In this document: positions 24,201 through 35,500 of the stretch, piece after piece
Layout of the letters: the number at the start of each line of letters is the position of its first letter
Numbering within the stretch: position 1 is the stretch's first letter
Assembly (NCBI RefSeq): GCF_018139145.2
Contig: NC_059477.1
Span: 35,257,502 to 35,321,501, forward strand
Origin: Gymnogyps californianus
Lineage: Eukaryota > Chordata > Aves > Accipitriformes > Cathartidae
Length of the DNA stretch: 64,000 nt
Direction: 5' to 3'
The notes under the pieces: model-generated
Databases searched by the model: none
Told to the model about the DNA's origin: nothing
Seen by the model: the letters and a program-made list of their open reading frames with translations, nothing else
Made by a program: the position numbers and the translations under genes

Positions 24201-24579
24201 ATTACTTATTTACTACAAAGGAAGTAATTCCCTTGCCTTCTGATTCCAGTGCCTGCTTGTGGCTAGACTGTACCAATGGTAGCGTAAAGGAGGACACAGC
24301 TGCATTTGTGAGAAAACTCATTAACTTCAATTGCTCTGCAAATTTCATGACACAGCTCTAGATGGCAACCTAATTAATGCAAAAAGCTATCCTTTTATAG
24401 AATAATTCTAAACCTGGGAGCCAGAAGAAGTAAAAGGTATCCAGGATAAAACTTGTACTGTCCTGATGTTCTCCATATCACTTTATTTTCTTACACTGGG
24501 GTCCTGTCCTCATTTGACTGATCTCTTGGTAGACAATTTATCTACACTGAACAACATCAGACATTCCAAATAAAAGTAA
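21243..24579. other. Unique AT-rich DNA, no gene seen
   Basis: Overlapping frames of 60-85 codons at 21352-21826 occur on both strands and lack family features. Apart from the microsatellite at 24028-24190 no repeat is recognised. The short GC-richer piece at 22700-22830 matches nothing I know. Confidence 0.55.
24028..24190. repeat. Compound (TA)n/(CA)n microsatellite
   Basis: Several short runs of TATATA, with ACACAC interludes, fill this interval, including an uninterrupted TA run near 24084-24097 and another near 24149-24162. It is likely polymorphic and easily melted, with no further role visible. Confidence 0.9.
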
Positions 24580-24790
24580 AATGACTATTTATTTATTGCA
24601 GTTAAGCACAAAATGCTAACTGTGCCTGGCTTGTGTTTTCTCCTGTGATTTAGGTGAATGTAACCAATCAATGCAACCATGTAAAACTTATTTAAAATTA
24701 ACCACCTTTAATTGACTTAGCTGCAATTGCTGTACTGTTGCAAATCTCTGCACACTCCACAACTGCTCAATACACTGTAAGCTTTTGGGA
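24580..24790. promoter_or_regulatory. Candidate conserved non-coding element
   Basis: The block contains AACCAATCAATGC (CCAAT-like), AAATTAACCACC followed by TTTAATTGAC, and GCTGCAATTGCTG within about 90 bases, with low homopolymer content. No repeat or coding frame is recognised. It is called on composition and motif density alone. Confidence 0.28.
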
Positions 24791-26654
24791 TATGTATTTA
24801 GTTTTATAGAGGGCAACAGCCATGGACACCCAAGATTTCACATTTATCACACCATGGCCACTTGGAATTTCACCAAGATATCAACGATTGAATGTAAATC
24901 CTCATCGACAAATGCCAGTATCAACCACTTGAAATAAAGAGAATTTCCTGGAGAAAACCTAGCAACTGTCACCAAATCAAGTAGTTTCAGTTTCATGCAA
25001 GAAAAGGAACAAAGTAAATGTTCATGGAGCAGCTGCGTTAAAAATCCTGATCTAGAGTGCCTCTTCCACAGTCGTGTGACTGCTCATGAACCTGCACTGG
25101 GCAATTAAAGGTGTTTAACAAGGATATAAAGATGGGACATTTTGGATTAAAATGACTGTATATTCCGTCCTTTTCTAATTTACTTTTATTCTTCCCTTGA
25201 CTTAATTCTGCACAAAGTAACAGCATAGGCTCCTAGGAAGTGGAATAGGATGATATTGCTCAGTCCTGCTGCAGCAGCTGTGAGCAGGCAATAGCACAGC
25301 CCTTCCAGGTAAGGGCATATATACCATAAAGGTGGCTTTGGGACTTTTCTGGTATGTTTTTCTATTCCTTTATGCTGTCAAGGTGAGTTAAAGGTTGTGC
25401 AATGTTATGCAACTGCAGGGCAGCCCTTTGGGGGACATGCAGTGTGTCCGATGGGGCCATAAGAAAGTGCCAGGAAAATTTATTTGGACCAACAAGAGAA
25501 AAATTAATTCTTCCCTCTTCTCTAGGTAGGAAAATGGGCTCCAGTTCCTACAATGTCCAAGATCTGGGTTTCCTGATGATATTCTGGATTTTTATGCATC
25601 TTAATAGCCAAAGAAAAGTTTCTGAAACAATAAAAATTATTGTATTACTACAAATATACACAATATTTTTAACTACAGCTGTTGTTCAAGGAATAGTATC
25701 ACCAGGTCCTCAAGGGCTGACCTTCAAGTCACTGTTTATGAACAAACGAAGGCCTGATTGTATTATTCCCACCAAGTCTACACATCTCTCTACCTCAGCG
25801 GAATTTAGCAGAAATCCATAAATTAGTTCTTTGATATTTTTATCAAACATTGTTCCCATCATTTAGCACCAGCAGGGCTACAAACAGCAGCAATATGAAA
25901 ACCTGTTTAATCAAAGCAATCTTCTGTCTTAACTAACATTTGCAAGCAATGTATTAAATGCTTTGAAACTCACATGAACATCTGGTCCCAAAAGTGACAA
26001 ACAGGTTTCTGGTTTTTTGAGTTTCTTTGCTCCGGATTTGTACTATTAAAGAAAAAAAAGACCAAGGACTAAAAAAAAAAAAAAAACAAACAAAAAACAA
26101 CACCCCCCCCCCCCCCCCCGCTTTTAAAGCAGGGGAAAACAATAGGCTTAAATGAGCCAATAGATTTCTTCCTGGGCCTCTAAAGTTCTCCTAGATTCTC
26201 TGTTTTAGTTTGAGCCAAGGAACTTCAGGAAGGTATGAAAAGGAGATGTGGCTCTGACATGCTTCAACAAATTCTTCAAGTGTTATCACAGTATCTGAAA
26301 GACTAAGACCACAAAGAAAGAAGCTAGTGAAACTGAGGACACTTCACAAACCGTAGGCTGATGCCATTAAGAGATGTGTCACTGCATATTGCAAAGCTAT
26401 TATGCTCCTTCTACAGTTTTGTTCTGTACTGCTTCTTCATATAGCTAATATTTTGTGCGGGGGAGAACCCATGGTATTTTTGAGTGAGAATTTTTAACTT
26501 GTGAAAATAATGAGAAAAACCAGTCAATGCTTGGGTATTTAAGTAGGCACAAAAAAATTCAGTGTGTAGCAAAAGCCTATAATAACTGTTGGAAAACCCT
26601 CAATAGAGAAGCCTAGCTCTTCCACAGAGGTGATTATTGGATCCCTTGCTTTAG
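24791..26654. other. Unique DNA with a 139-codon open frame of unknown meaning
   Basis: The plus-strand frame at 25402-25821 is long for this AT-rich window. Its product has a hydrophobic middle (roughly residues 55-100) but no recognisable family, no consistent signal peptide at its start, and no visible splice or polyadenylation context tied to it. I treat it as a chance frame. The only other feature is the A16/C17 tract at 26071-26119. Confidence 0.5.
26071..26119. repeat. A16 run followed by a C17 run
   Basis: Sixteen A (26071-26086), then a mixed A/C linker, then seventeen uninterrupted C (26103-26119). The minus strand therefore has G17, long enough for a G-quadruplex, and the plus strand could form an i-motif. 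Assembly length error is likely in such a tract. Confidence 0.95.
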
Positions 26655-26745
26655 AATCAGAAAAATGAATATATAAGAGAGATTAAGCAGTTTAAAAGTT
26701 CACACAGTAAGCCAGTATCCAAACTAGAGAGAATACCGAGGAGGG
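26655..26745 (-). mobile_element. Ancient MIR/CORE-SINE-like remnant, antisense
   Basis: GAGAGATTAAGCAGTTTAAA followed by GTTCACACAGTAAGCCAGTA resembles the antisense MIR body ('cagagaggttaagtaacttgcccaaggtcacacagctagtaag'), with many substitutions. The match covers only about 60-90 bases and the ends are unclear. It is a by-eye call. Confidence 0.45.
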
Positions 26746-29700
26746 CTGATTTCATCATCTTCAAACTATTGTTAGACCACTCCCACCAAATGTTGCTAAT
26801 TTAAGTAGTAGTTTAAAATAGTAAAAATTAAAACTGCTGCTTAGAGGAACATCAAAAATTCATGCTCAGTTGTGCACCAAATTCATGTATACCCCATTAC
26901 TTCAAGAGGGAGGTCCAGCACGTCATCATGGCAAATACACATTCACATTATATGCATGGCATTGCACACCTTTTCCATTACTGATCCCTAACAAACTAAA
27001 GTACATTAAAAATGGGAAAGAAAAAACATGATTAACTTGAAATGTTCATTACACAAAGACCTCATGGGATTTTAATGCTTAAACTCAGGATGGAGGCCAT
27101 GTATTTTCTATTTATCAAATTTTAATCCCCAACTGGAGTCAAACTTTCCCAAAAGGAGACTTCAAAACATAACCTCTGACAGGAGGAGCAGGTGCGTATA
27201 GATTTCATAAATGTACATGTCCACATTAGAACACCATTACTCATAGGACCAGAGCATGACTTTGGACAAAGACTCCAGCAGAGTGCTGTGAATAAATTTT
27301 ACTGCCCTTCTTCTCACCTAGTAAGTCAGCAGGGAACACAGTCCTGTGCCTCTACAGAATCACGACATTACCCAGCTCGGTTTGACAGGCTCTGTGAGCG
27401 TGGACAGAAAATGTAGTTCTCCATACCAAGCACTCTGCATATCAACATTCAAGAAGCTAACGCATTTCATGTAAGTTACCAATTGCTTTCCACACAGCCA
27501 ATACTGAAGGTCCCACCACAGCCTATAAAGTACATTTCTTCTAAACGTCATCGCTACCAGACGTGAGCTCAGTGCTGTGTCTGTTTTACAGAGGGAGGAG
27601 TTTGGCGTCATTAGAATTTAATTATTTACACTCAGTTTCTCCATCAGACTTCAAATGAAATAAAAGCAACATTAAGAGCAAGCCTCTGAGATCTCTCTTG
27701 ACACTTTTTTCCAACAAATTGTAACACTCAAAGCTATCTAAATATCCAAGAGATACTTCTGTGGCCCCATCAGCACAGCATTTGAGCAAATGATGGTCTC
27801 CACTCCCTCAAATTACAGCCACTTCCTTTTTAGAAATACATCATGGGAGGAAAAGGCAGGATTTTTTCGATGCAACTCCACAAGGTAGTAATGAATTATC
27901 CCAGATAGAAAGGATCATTGTCCTTACATCAGACTCATGGCAGACATTCAATAGTCTTTTACACCTGAAAGGATTGTCAGAAGGAACTGGAAGCAAACGT
28001 ACAAGAAACTCAATTACATACCACTCCAACAGAATTTCAGTTTTACCTTCAAAACTGTTTTCAGTTGTATTTGCTCAGAGAAGAGAAAGTCAAGGCCTTT
28101 TAACAGACTGAGCTAGAACTAAACTGCAAGTAAGGAAGCATATGATTAATTTAAATTATAAGTATGGCAATACAGTTAGGTTATATTACAGTTCTGCAAA
28201 TAGGGTGCATTGCTACCAACTTTATAGAAACTGAATTTCAATTACACAGGAGGAAACTTTCATCCATATAGCTCGTATCTTCTTATGGTTTGCTATTTGA
28301 CTTATATTACCACTTTTATTAAGCTGCACATGTTAATATAGATATTAGCCCATCAGGTAAGGCATTCTTCAAATACATTAGGCATTCTACAAATAGCGCT
28401 ATTTAGGAGACCCTTCATTCCTGAAGAACGTAAAAAGCTTGACAGATGGCGTCAGACTGTGATCTAAAACATGTTATATCATCCGCAAATGTTTCCAAGG
28501 TTAGACACTGCACCGAGATCTCCTAGTGGCAGGACAATGTCTTAAGAAGATAAGGACGCTCCCCAATAAGTCATACTTCTTTTTAGAATACCTTTTCTAA
28601 AAAGCTAGAGGTAGCTCGACAACTAAACTCCACTGGAAGCTGGAGTTTCTGCCTTTGCAAATGGTTCTCTTTCTTACCTTGGCAAACGTGTGATTTGAAC
28701 CAGAACTGGGGGAATTATTTTATTTTAGCTATTTTTACACTTCTTTTGATAGAAAATGGCAGTAAGATTAGCAACTAGCATTGCTGCTTGGAACCCCAGA
28801 AACAATGAGTCATCAGGTGCAAAACAAAAGTATTCATTGATTTTTTTCACAAATGTTACTAGATGCAAAATTCATCACAGGTCATGCAGCGATATTAGTC
28901 CCATAAATATCTATGCAACCTAACGGTTATGGGTCAGTACCAAGAGGAGGAACATCACAATGCATTAGATGCACCACATTTTGAAATCTTTTTTTGCATA
29001 CTCAGAGTAACTTCAAACATTCTTACAGGAAAAGAGTAGTTTTCAGTAATTACTATCTCTAACTATTGGGGGTTTTACCTCTCAGCTTCCACTTAAACCA
29101 AGTTATCACCCTTTCAACTGGAATTGCACCAAATGAAACACTAAAAGTTATGTCTCTGGGCTGTGATCAAGTAATTATTTAACAAAGCACAAACCGTGTT
29201 TCCTAAATCCAAACAGAACGCATCTAATGATGGATGGCTAAGTAATCCAGGAGAAATGAAAAGGGCTTTATTCTCTTCAACCTTATCTACCATCTGCTAC
29301 AGTTCCACTCCTTCCCTCCAGATTTTAGTGGGGTTAGTTTCACAGCAGGAAGAATGAAAAAAATTCATAAAAAAATAAGGTAGCAGACAGACAGCAATTT
29401 ACTAGAAAAATATGAGTTCCATACTTAACTCCTTGTGGGAGTTTTTAGAGCTCTGGGTGAAAATTTTTGCAGAGAAACCTCACTCTGACAGGACAGCAGG
29501 GGGAGGGTCCATCCACTTTGCACAGATTTTCAGATTTTGACTGGAAATTTTTGTCTATTGGAAAAAAAATCTGGATGTCAGATAAGTAGTTTTCATGAAG
29601 GCTGTCATGGAAAAGGATGTAAAAACATCCCAACATTTTCCAACAGTCTTTCTTTAGCTTTGCACAACTTTACATACTTTTCTTATATTACTTTTTTTTA

Positions 29701-32487
29701 AGATTGGAACCTTATTCCTACCAAAATCAATGACAATCAAAGATGGTCATCAATTCCAGAAGAAAGGAAACATTGGAAGCAAATCTCCTGTGACAGGTAA
29801 GGATCACCTAATGAGATACCCAGGTATCAAGAGTTCCTCCCAAGACTGTTGGTTTGACTATACCTAAATCCCAAGGAAATCCCCTTCCCTGAGATAATTT
29901 GGACAAAAGAAAGAAAAGACATACTCCTATAGATTTTGTTCTTACAATTTTTCAAGGGAGGGTATATTTAGCAAGAGGTAAGAATTCAGGTCAGAATAGC
30001 TATTAGTTCAGTCAGAAACTCTAATATGAAAAGTCTCATCTTACTGCAAGGATCACACAATCTCCAAGCGGAGATACTGTTGACTTCCTTACTGCCCCGT
30101 AATGATACAGTGTGAGCATTTCAATGTTCACACATGTCGAGATACATGTAACTATCTGTGCATCTATGCCTCCAAGTAGCACAGAAAAAAATAAAATGAA
30201 TAGATTTGCTGGTGAATTTGGAAGAAAATCAGTGATCTAGGTAACACTGAAAAAAGTACCATTTCATTATACACACTCACAACAGGTCCACAATTGAAAT
30301 ACAGACCTGAACACTCAAAAAGAAACACATTCTTCTATAAACGTGAAGTTAACACCTGATTTGTGAAGACTCCCAATTCATTAACATTTCCACAGATACT
30401 ACTACAAGTTGAAGACACAGCAGCATTAAAAACTTTGAGAGTACAGGACACAGAGTGTCTTAGCTCCTTAGAAAACCATGCTAGAGATACTGCAGAAATT
30501 GAAGAGATTTAGAGATAACCAGTAAAATCCACTGCAGGAATACAAAGATGTCCTTCTTCAGAGCTCATAAGAGATAGTACACTAAACATGGTATGTTGTA
30601 CCGGGTCAAACCAGTTTAAGAATCTAACAATTCACATCATTGTTTTTCCATTTAGCAAGCATTCATATATATAGCAAGCATACTAGAGAAGGAAAGAGAG
30701 TGGCTGCACCCCTGATACTTTCCAACATGCAAGAAAAGCCTTCCCCTCCGAAGAAATGGGAGAGTGGGGAAAGCTGTTTTGCTCTCAAACCTAGTGATGT
30801 GGCTCCTTTCACTGTGGGCTCTAACAACTCCTCAGTGTCAGCTTCAGACACAGACAACCATGTTACAAGGTGTTATAATATATTATTTAAGAAATTAAAC
30901 TAAGTATTGTGTATGTTCACTTCTAATCTACACTTGAAAGGTATTGGGATTCCTACATCAGTTCAAGAGCCTAGTGTGTCCAGCATCTTCCCAAACAAGT
31001 AACTACAGTCTGGTGCAGCAATCAGGACAGACAGTGCAACAGGTCTGATTCTTTCCTTGATACTAGATTGGGATCAGGTACAGCGATGTTACTGGCAGAT
31101 AAAACAGGGGAGCTACAACCTCTTTCCCTGACTGGTGACTCTGTTATGCAGAGTGCCATCAGCGGAAGTGTTTGAAGGGGAAGGAAGGGCTTGAAGTAGT
31201 AAGATGCTCCATCTTCTCTTAATGTCCTGTCATCTGGGTCTGAAAGGCAATGATCATTAAGTCAGTTTTTAATGATGTGGTGTATGCTAGCATCTGGATT
31301 CATACTCCCAAACTAAGAAAACAGAAGAAAAACCCAGCGTGTGTGAAGGTTATGGTCCGTAGAAGGAATGGAGTTCATATAATCTAAAATAATGAAAAAA
31401 GATAAAATTGATCCATTTAACTTTTAAAACATTCATAAAATACCAAATCCAGAGGATCTATGTGCAAATAGCAAATAAATTACCACCAACAATTATTAAA
31501 GCACGACAGCAAAAATTTTAAACTAGACAGGCATCTAAAATGAGTTTCTCATGCAGCTGCTTTTTAAAAAGTTAAACAATCCAAAGATGCAATAGACAAT
31601 GAGAAGTAAAGCAATCAACAACAGGCATAAAGGACACAGAACCCTTCTTGTTACTGAAGCTTTCTATAAGATATGAATAACACATTATTCTAAAAACCTT
31701 ATCAAGATATACCATTAGCCCAATTTAGAGTTTTCTCTAATAAATTATTTGAAGTGTTATTTAGTATTTTAGTGACTTCGTATTTCTCTGTAACTTAATT
31801 TCCTCTTTCATTAAGTAGTGTTCTAATTTTGTTCTTTGACGAAATCTTGTGCCTTCACGTTGTTGGAGAAAGCAAATGCACAGAATAACAAATACGTTTT
31901 CTGTTTCTTATAATCTTCCAGAGTTTTTCTCCCAACTTTAAAAATTATAAAATGCACTCAAATAACAGCAGTGCTGTTTCTATCAGGAACACGGGGCCAA
32001 CAATTAAAACTAAGCATATGAGAAGAATTCTCTGAAAATGTGAAATGCTCTACAGGATTCAGAGGAACACAGTTTCTTCACACTAGGTGCCTATTACATA
32101 GGTCTCAAAAGAACTATAAATTAGGGCAATCTAAGTATGAAAACAAAAAAGCTGGTTTAAAACCAATTTCATAAATTTGAAATACTGGAATACTGTGTAT
32201 ATGACAAGGAATGGTATCTGCATTTGTGTTTATTACCTATCATACAGCTAATAAAATGCACTATAAAGAGCTCCCTATGAGGAAAGTGAAGAAAGAAAAT
32301 AATATGGGAAATAAGTTACTATTGGAGATCTTTGTAATAAATGAGGGTGGTGGTTTTCAACAGCAAATGTCTTGAACCCACTGCAATCAAAAAAACAGTA
32401 ATGATGATTTAACAGAATACAATTTGCTAATTGTGTTTGTCTCTCTCCAGTATTATACCCTAATTAAAGAACTTAGCATTCCTCTCC
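26746..32487. other. Unique AT-rich DNA, no gene seen
   Basis: Frames of 60-87 codons (27192-27416, 27360-27611, 30640-30903) have no recognisable features. Apart from the 20-bp duplication at 28361-28396 no repeat is identified. No RNA gene is seen. Confidence 0.55.
28361..28396. repeat. 20-bp tandem duplication, 1.8 copies
   Basis: GGCATTCTTCAAATACATTA is followed by GGCATTCTACAAATAG. The first 15 bases match with one difference. A small local duplication. Confidence 0.85.
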
Positions 32488-32551
32488 AAAAGAGGAGAGG
32501 AGAGGAGAGGGGAGAAGAGGAGAGAGAAGGGGAGAAAAGAGAAGAGAGAAG
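32488..32551. repeat. 64-nt pure polypurine tract, (GGAGA)n-like
   Basis: Every base from 32488 to 32551 on the plus strand is A or G. The tract is built from GAGGAGAGG and AGAGAAGGGG units with mirror symmetry in places. Such tracts can adopt triplex (H-DNA) forms. The 85-codon frame crossing it encodes a Glu/Arg/Gly-rich artefact. Confidence 0.95.
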
Positions 32552-35500
32552 TAGTTTCTCACTTGTGAAAGTGAGCAATAATCTGCAGAGGAACAGGAAG
32601 TTCAGAAGAAACAAAACTTTCATAACAATTTACTGTAATGACAATTCAAAGTATCAAGAAACAGGCTTCAAAGGATCATGAAAATGACTTAAAATTCTTC
32701 AGATTTAACACTAACTTGTAATTCGTTCACCTTGGCTTTTAAATTGAATAAACCCAAGATTCACATTTTGAAGTCTGTGTGTACAATCAAAAAGTACTTC
32801 ATGAAAAGCACAAAATACCATAAAACTCATGATAATATCCTAAAAGTAGTCACTGTGAGTGTCATCTGAGAAGACATCCCAAAGGCAATCTTTTGCCTCC
32901 TGGTGCTATTTTTGTGTCATCACCATTAGGGCATGTGTATAGAATATCTTCATATTTCTGGTATTGCAGCAACGCACGCCACACACGTCCCTCTTGGACC
33001 CTGTACACCCCATCTATCAGGCTAAGACAACCCACAGGAAATAGAGTGTGCACATATAGATGATGCTGTCTCAACACACACACTTAATGTAATGCTCTCT
33101 GTGGAAAAACTTAATTCCTCACTACAAATCACCTTGAAACCATTCTAGATTTCTGTCATCTAAACATTGCCAGATCAATACTTTGCTTTACTCTTGTCAC
33201 AAAAAAATGCAACAACTGATACATCTTTACATGGAAACTGCACAAAACTGGAATAAGTCTTACAAAAATCCTCAAACAGAACTGCCTTGCAATTACTGTT
33301 ATTCTGGCTTGGAGTCACATCACTGGCCAGATGAGTAGTGGTTCCTGCAAGTTAGATGCTCTTACTCTTCTTCATCTTTTCCCCAGACAGAAAAATACCT
33401 GAAGTCTGCCCAAATAATTCATCGTAATTCAGGTGTTTCCTAATTAAAGATGGCCAAAAATCAAGTCAAGTACATTTACCTATGTGCACTGACAAAGGTA
33501 TGTCTCTGATAAGCCATACAGCACAAAATCTGTTAGCACTGTAACAAGCAAAACACAGTGGTACTGGCAATGGCAATCACTATAAAAATTTGGTAATTCA
33601 GATGTTTTTTATGGGACAGTGGTTAAGTCTGTAATTATGGAAAGGTTAAAAGAATCAGAGTAATGTAACCCAGCTTCTTTATTTCTGTAAAGTTTAAAAT
33701 AGCAATGGACGCTTAAATACATTTTTCTAAGGTCTTGGAATGGGAAATAAAAATATTAGGAAGCACAGAAGTCTATGAGAAACTGTTCTTGAAATACTAC
33801 TTGAACTACAAGGACAGATGCATTTCTTTCCTCCAAATTTATCTGAAGTTTATTCTAATAAATACTTTTCTTCCTTTTACTGCTAGAAGTTCAATGCATT
33901 AACACATACAATTAACATCAGCAATTTTACAGAATCCTCTGTGTGGAATATGTGTGCTTTCTAGTAGGCTCCATCAGGAGAAGGACCATTTTTTTAAACA
34001 TTAACTGTATTTTCCCTTAATTTTAAATCAAGAAAATCTTGTATGTCTATTTGTCAGAACAGCTGATTCTTACCAAAGGGAAATGATTGTGTATATTCTG
34101 GACTTTAAAATGTTCACTAAGAGCTATCTGCACCAAAATTACTCAACTAGTTAATGAAAAAAATTTAAAAAAAAACCCAAAACAAAACAAAAAAGGATTT
34201 GTGTTGCAAATGTTTTGAGTTGGCGCTCAAAAACAAACAAGAAAAGCCCAATACATATGAACACAAAGCAAGATTCTTTAAATGTTCCCTTAGTCTTCAT
34301 GGTAAATCAGAGAGATTCATCCTGCTATGACTTGTGCAATTTGACTGGCACAATAAAATGATTTTGCAAGTGAAAACAGCTTTCTGTTTTACAAAATGGA
34401 AAGTTGCCTCATCAAAATGAGGAGAGAGAACTGAAGGTCAGAACAATGATTCATCTTCCTAAGGCAGTGTCACATCTACGAGACCTTGAAAGAGTCAAGT
34501 AGTTACTTACGGGCATTTGAAAGAAGAAAAAAAAAGAAAAATCGCATAAATGAAAATTGTCTGAAAATAAGCACCAATTGTCTGTCTGTTTTTGGAGCTA
34601 TTGTGCCTTCTGCAGTGTATCACTAAGATGGGTGATTATAGCAAATTATTGTAAAAGACAATCTTCTAGGGAAGTTTTGAGAGAGACATTGATTGGTTAG
34701 TAAGTGTACAAAAGATGAGGAAAAGACAGAAAATGAATAGCAATAAAGAGAGGGAATACATTAAAAAAGAATAAACTGAAGTCAGACAAAGAAGCTCCTG
34801 AAGTTTCTTTTGTTTAACATTAATCCTAAGAAGTGAATGAAACTGTAAGACATCCTTCTTAGCCCAGGAACACATTTTTTGTTTTCTAGTTACAAGTAAA
34901 AAAAACAATCTTTCCCTCTCCTCTGCAAAGAGGTCTCTGCAAAGAGTAGTGCTGAACAAAACTCCCAGTCAAATCAATGCAAAGAGCCCTGGTGACTGCA
35001 GGGAAAGTCCTTGTGCATCCATCAAGTAGGTCAACTCTTTTTCAAACCTTCTGTGTCTGTAACCATCAACCCCATGGAAACATGTAAACATGGGAATTAT
35101 TACTTGTGTTTCAGAGTGCGGAGGCACCAAAGAGTAACTGAAGGATGATCAGTTCTTACAAAGCCAGGTCACAGCATTTATATGGTGCAGCACATTTGGA
35201 CACAATGCGTAGGGAGCTCAGCCTTAGGCCTGGTTCCTACACAGCCTTTCAGCTTCCTTTGTATATTATTAAACAGCAAGACAGAATAGGGTTTGTAGAT
35301 GCTCCAGCTTAGAGCCATGGCTGCTAGCCTAAGAGACAAAAATCAATTCTTTTACAGTGCCAACATATATGGACGATGGCAATTCTGTAACCCTTGTTAC
35401 TGTTTCTTATCTGCAAAAGGAGTGCTACCAAAATATTTGTTGAAAAGTAGCTGAAAACCTTTTGGGTTTGATAGGAAGAGTTAAGATGGATGGTTTCTTA

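Noticed and set aside
25402..25821. 139-codon open frame as a membrane protein gene
   Set aside because: A hydrophobic middle alone is common in AT-rich random frames; no family, signal peptide, splice or promoter context supports it.
32424..32681. 85-codon Glu/Arg-rich frame
   Set aside because: It is the translation of a polypurine tract.
34420..34490. Antisense MIR-like words (CTGAAGGTCAG, CCTAAGG)
   Set aside because: Too short and too scattered to support by eye.
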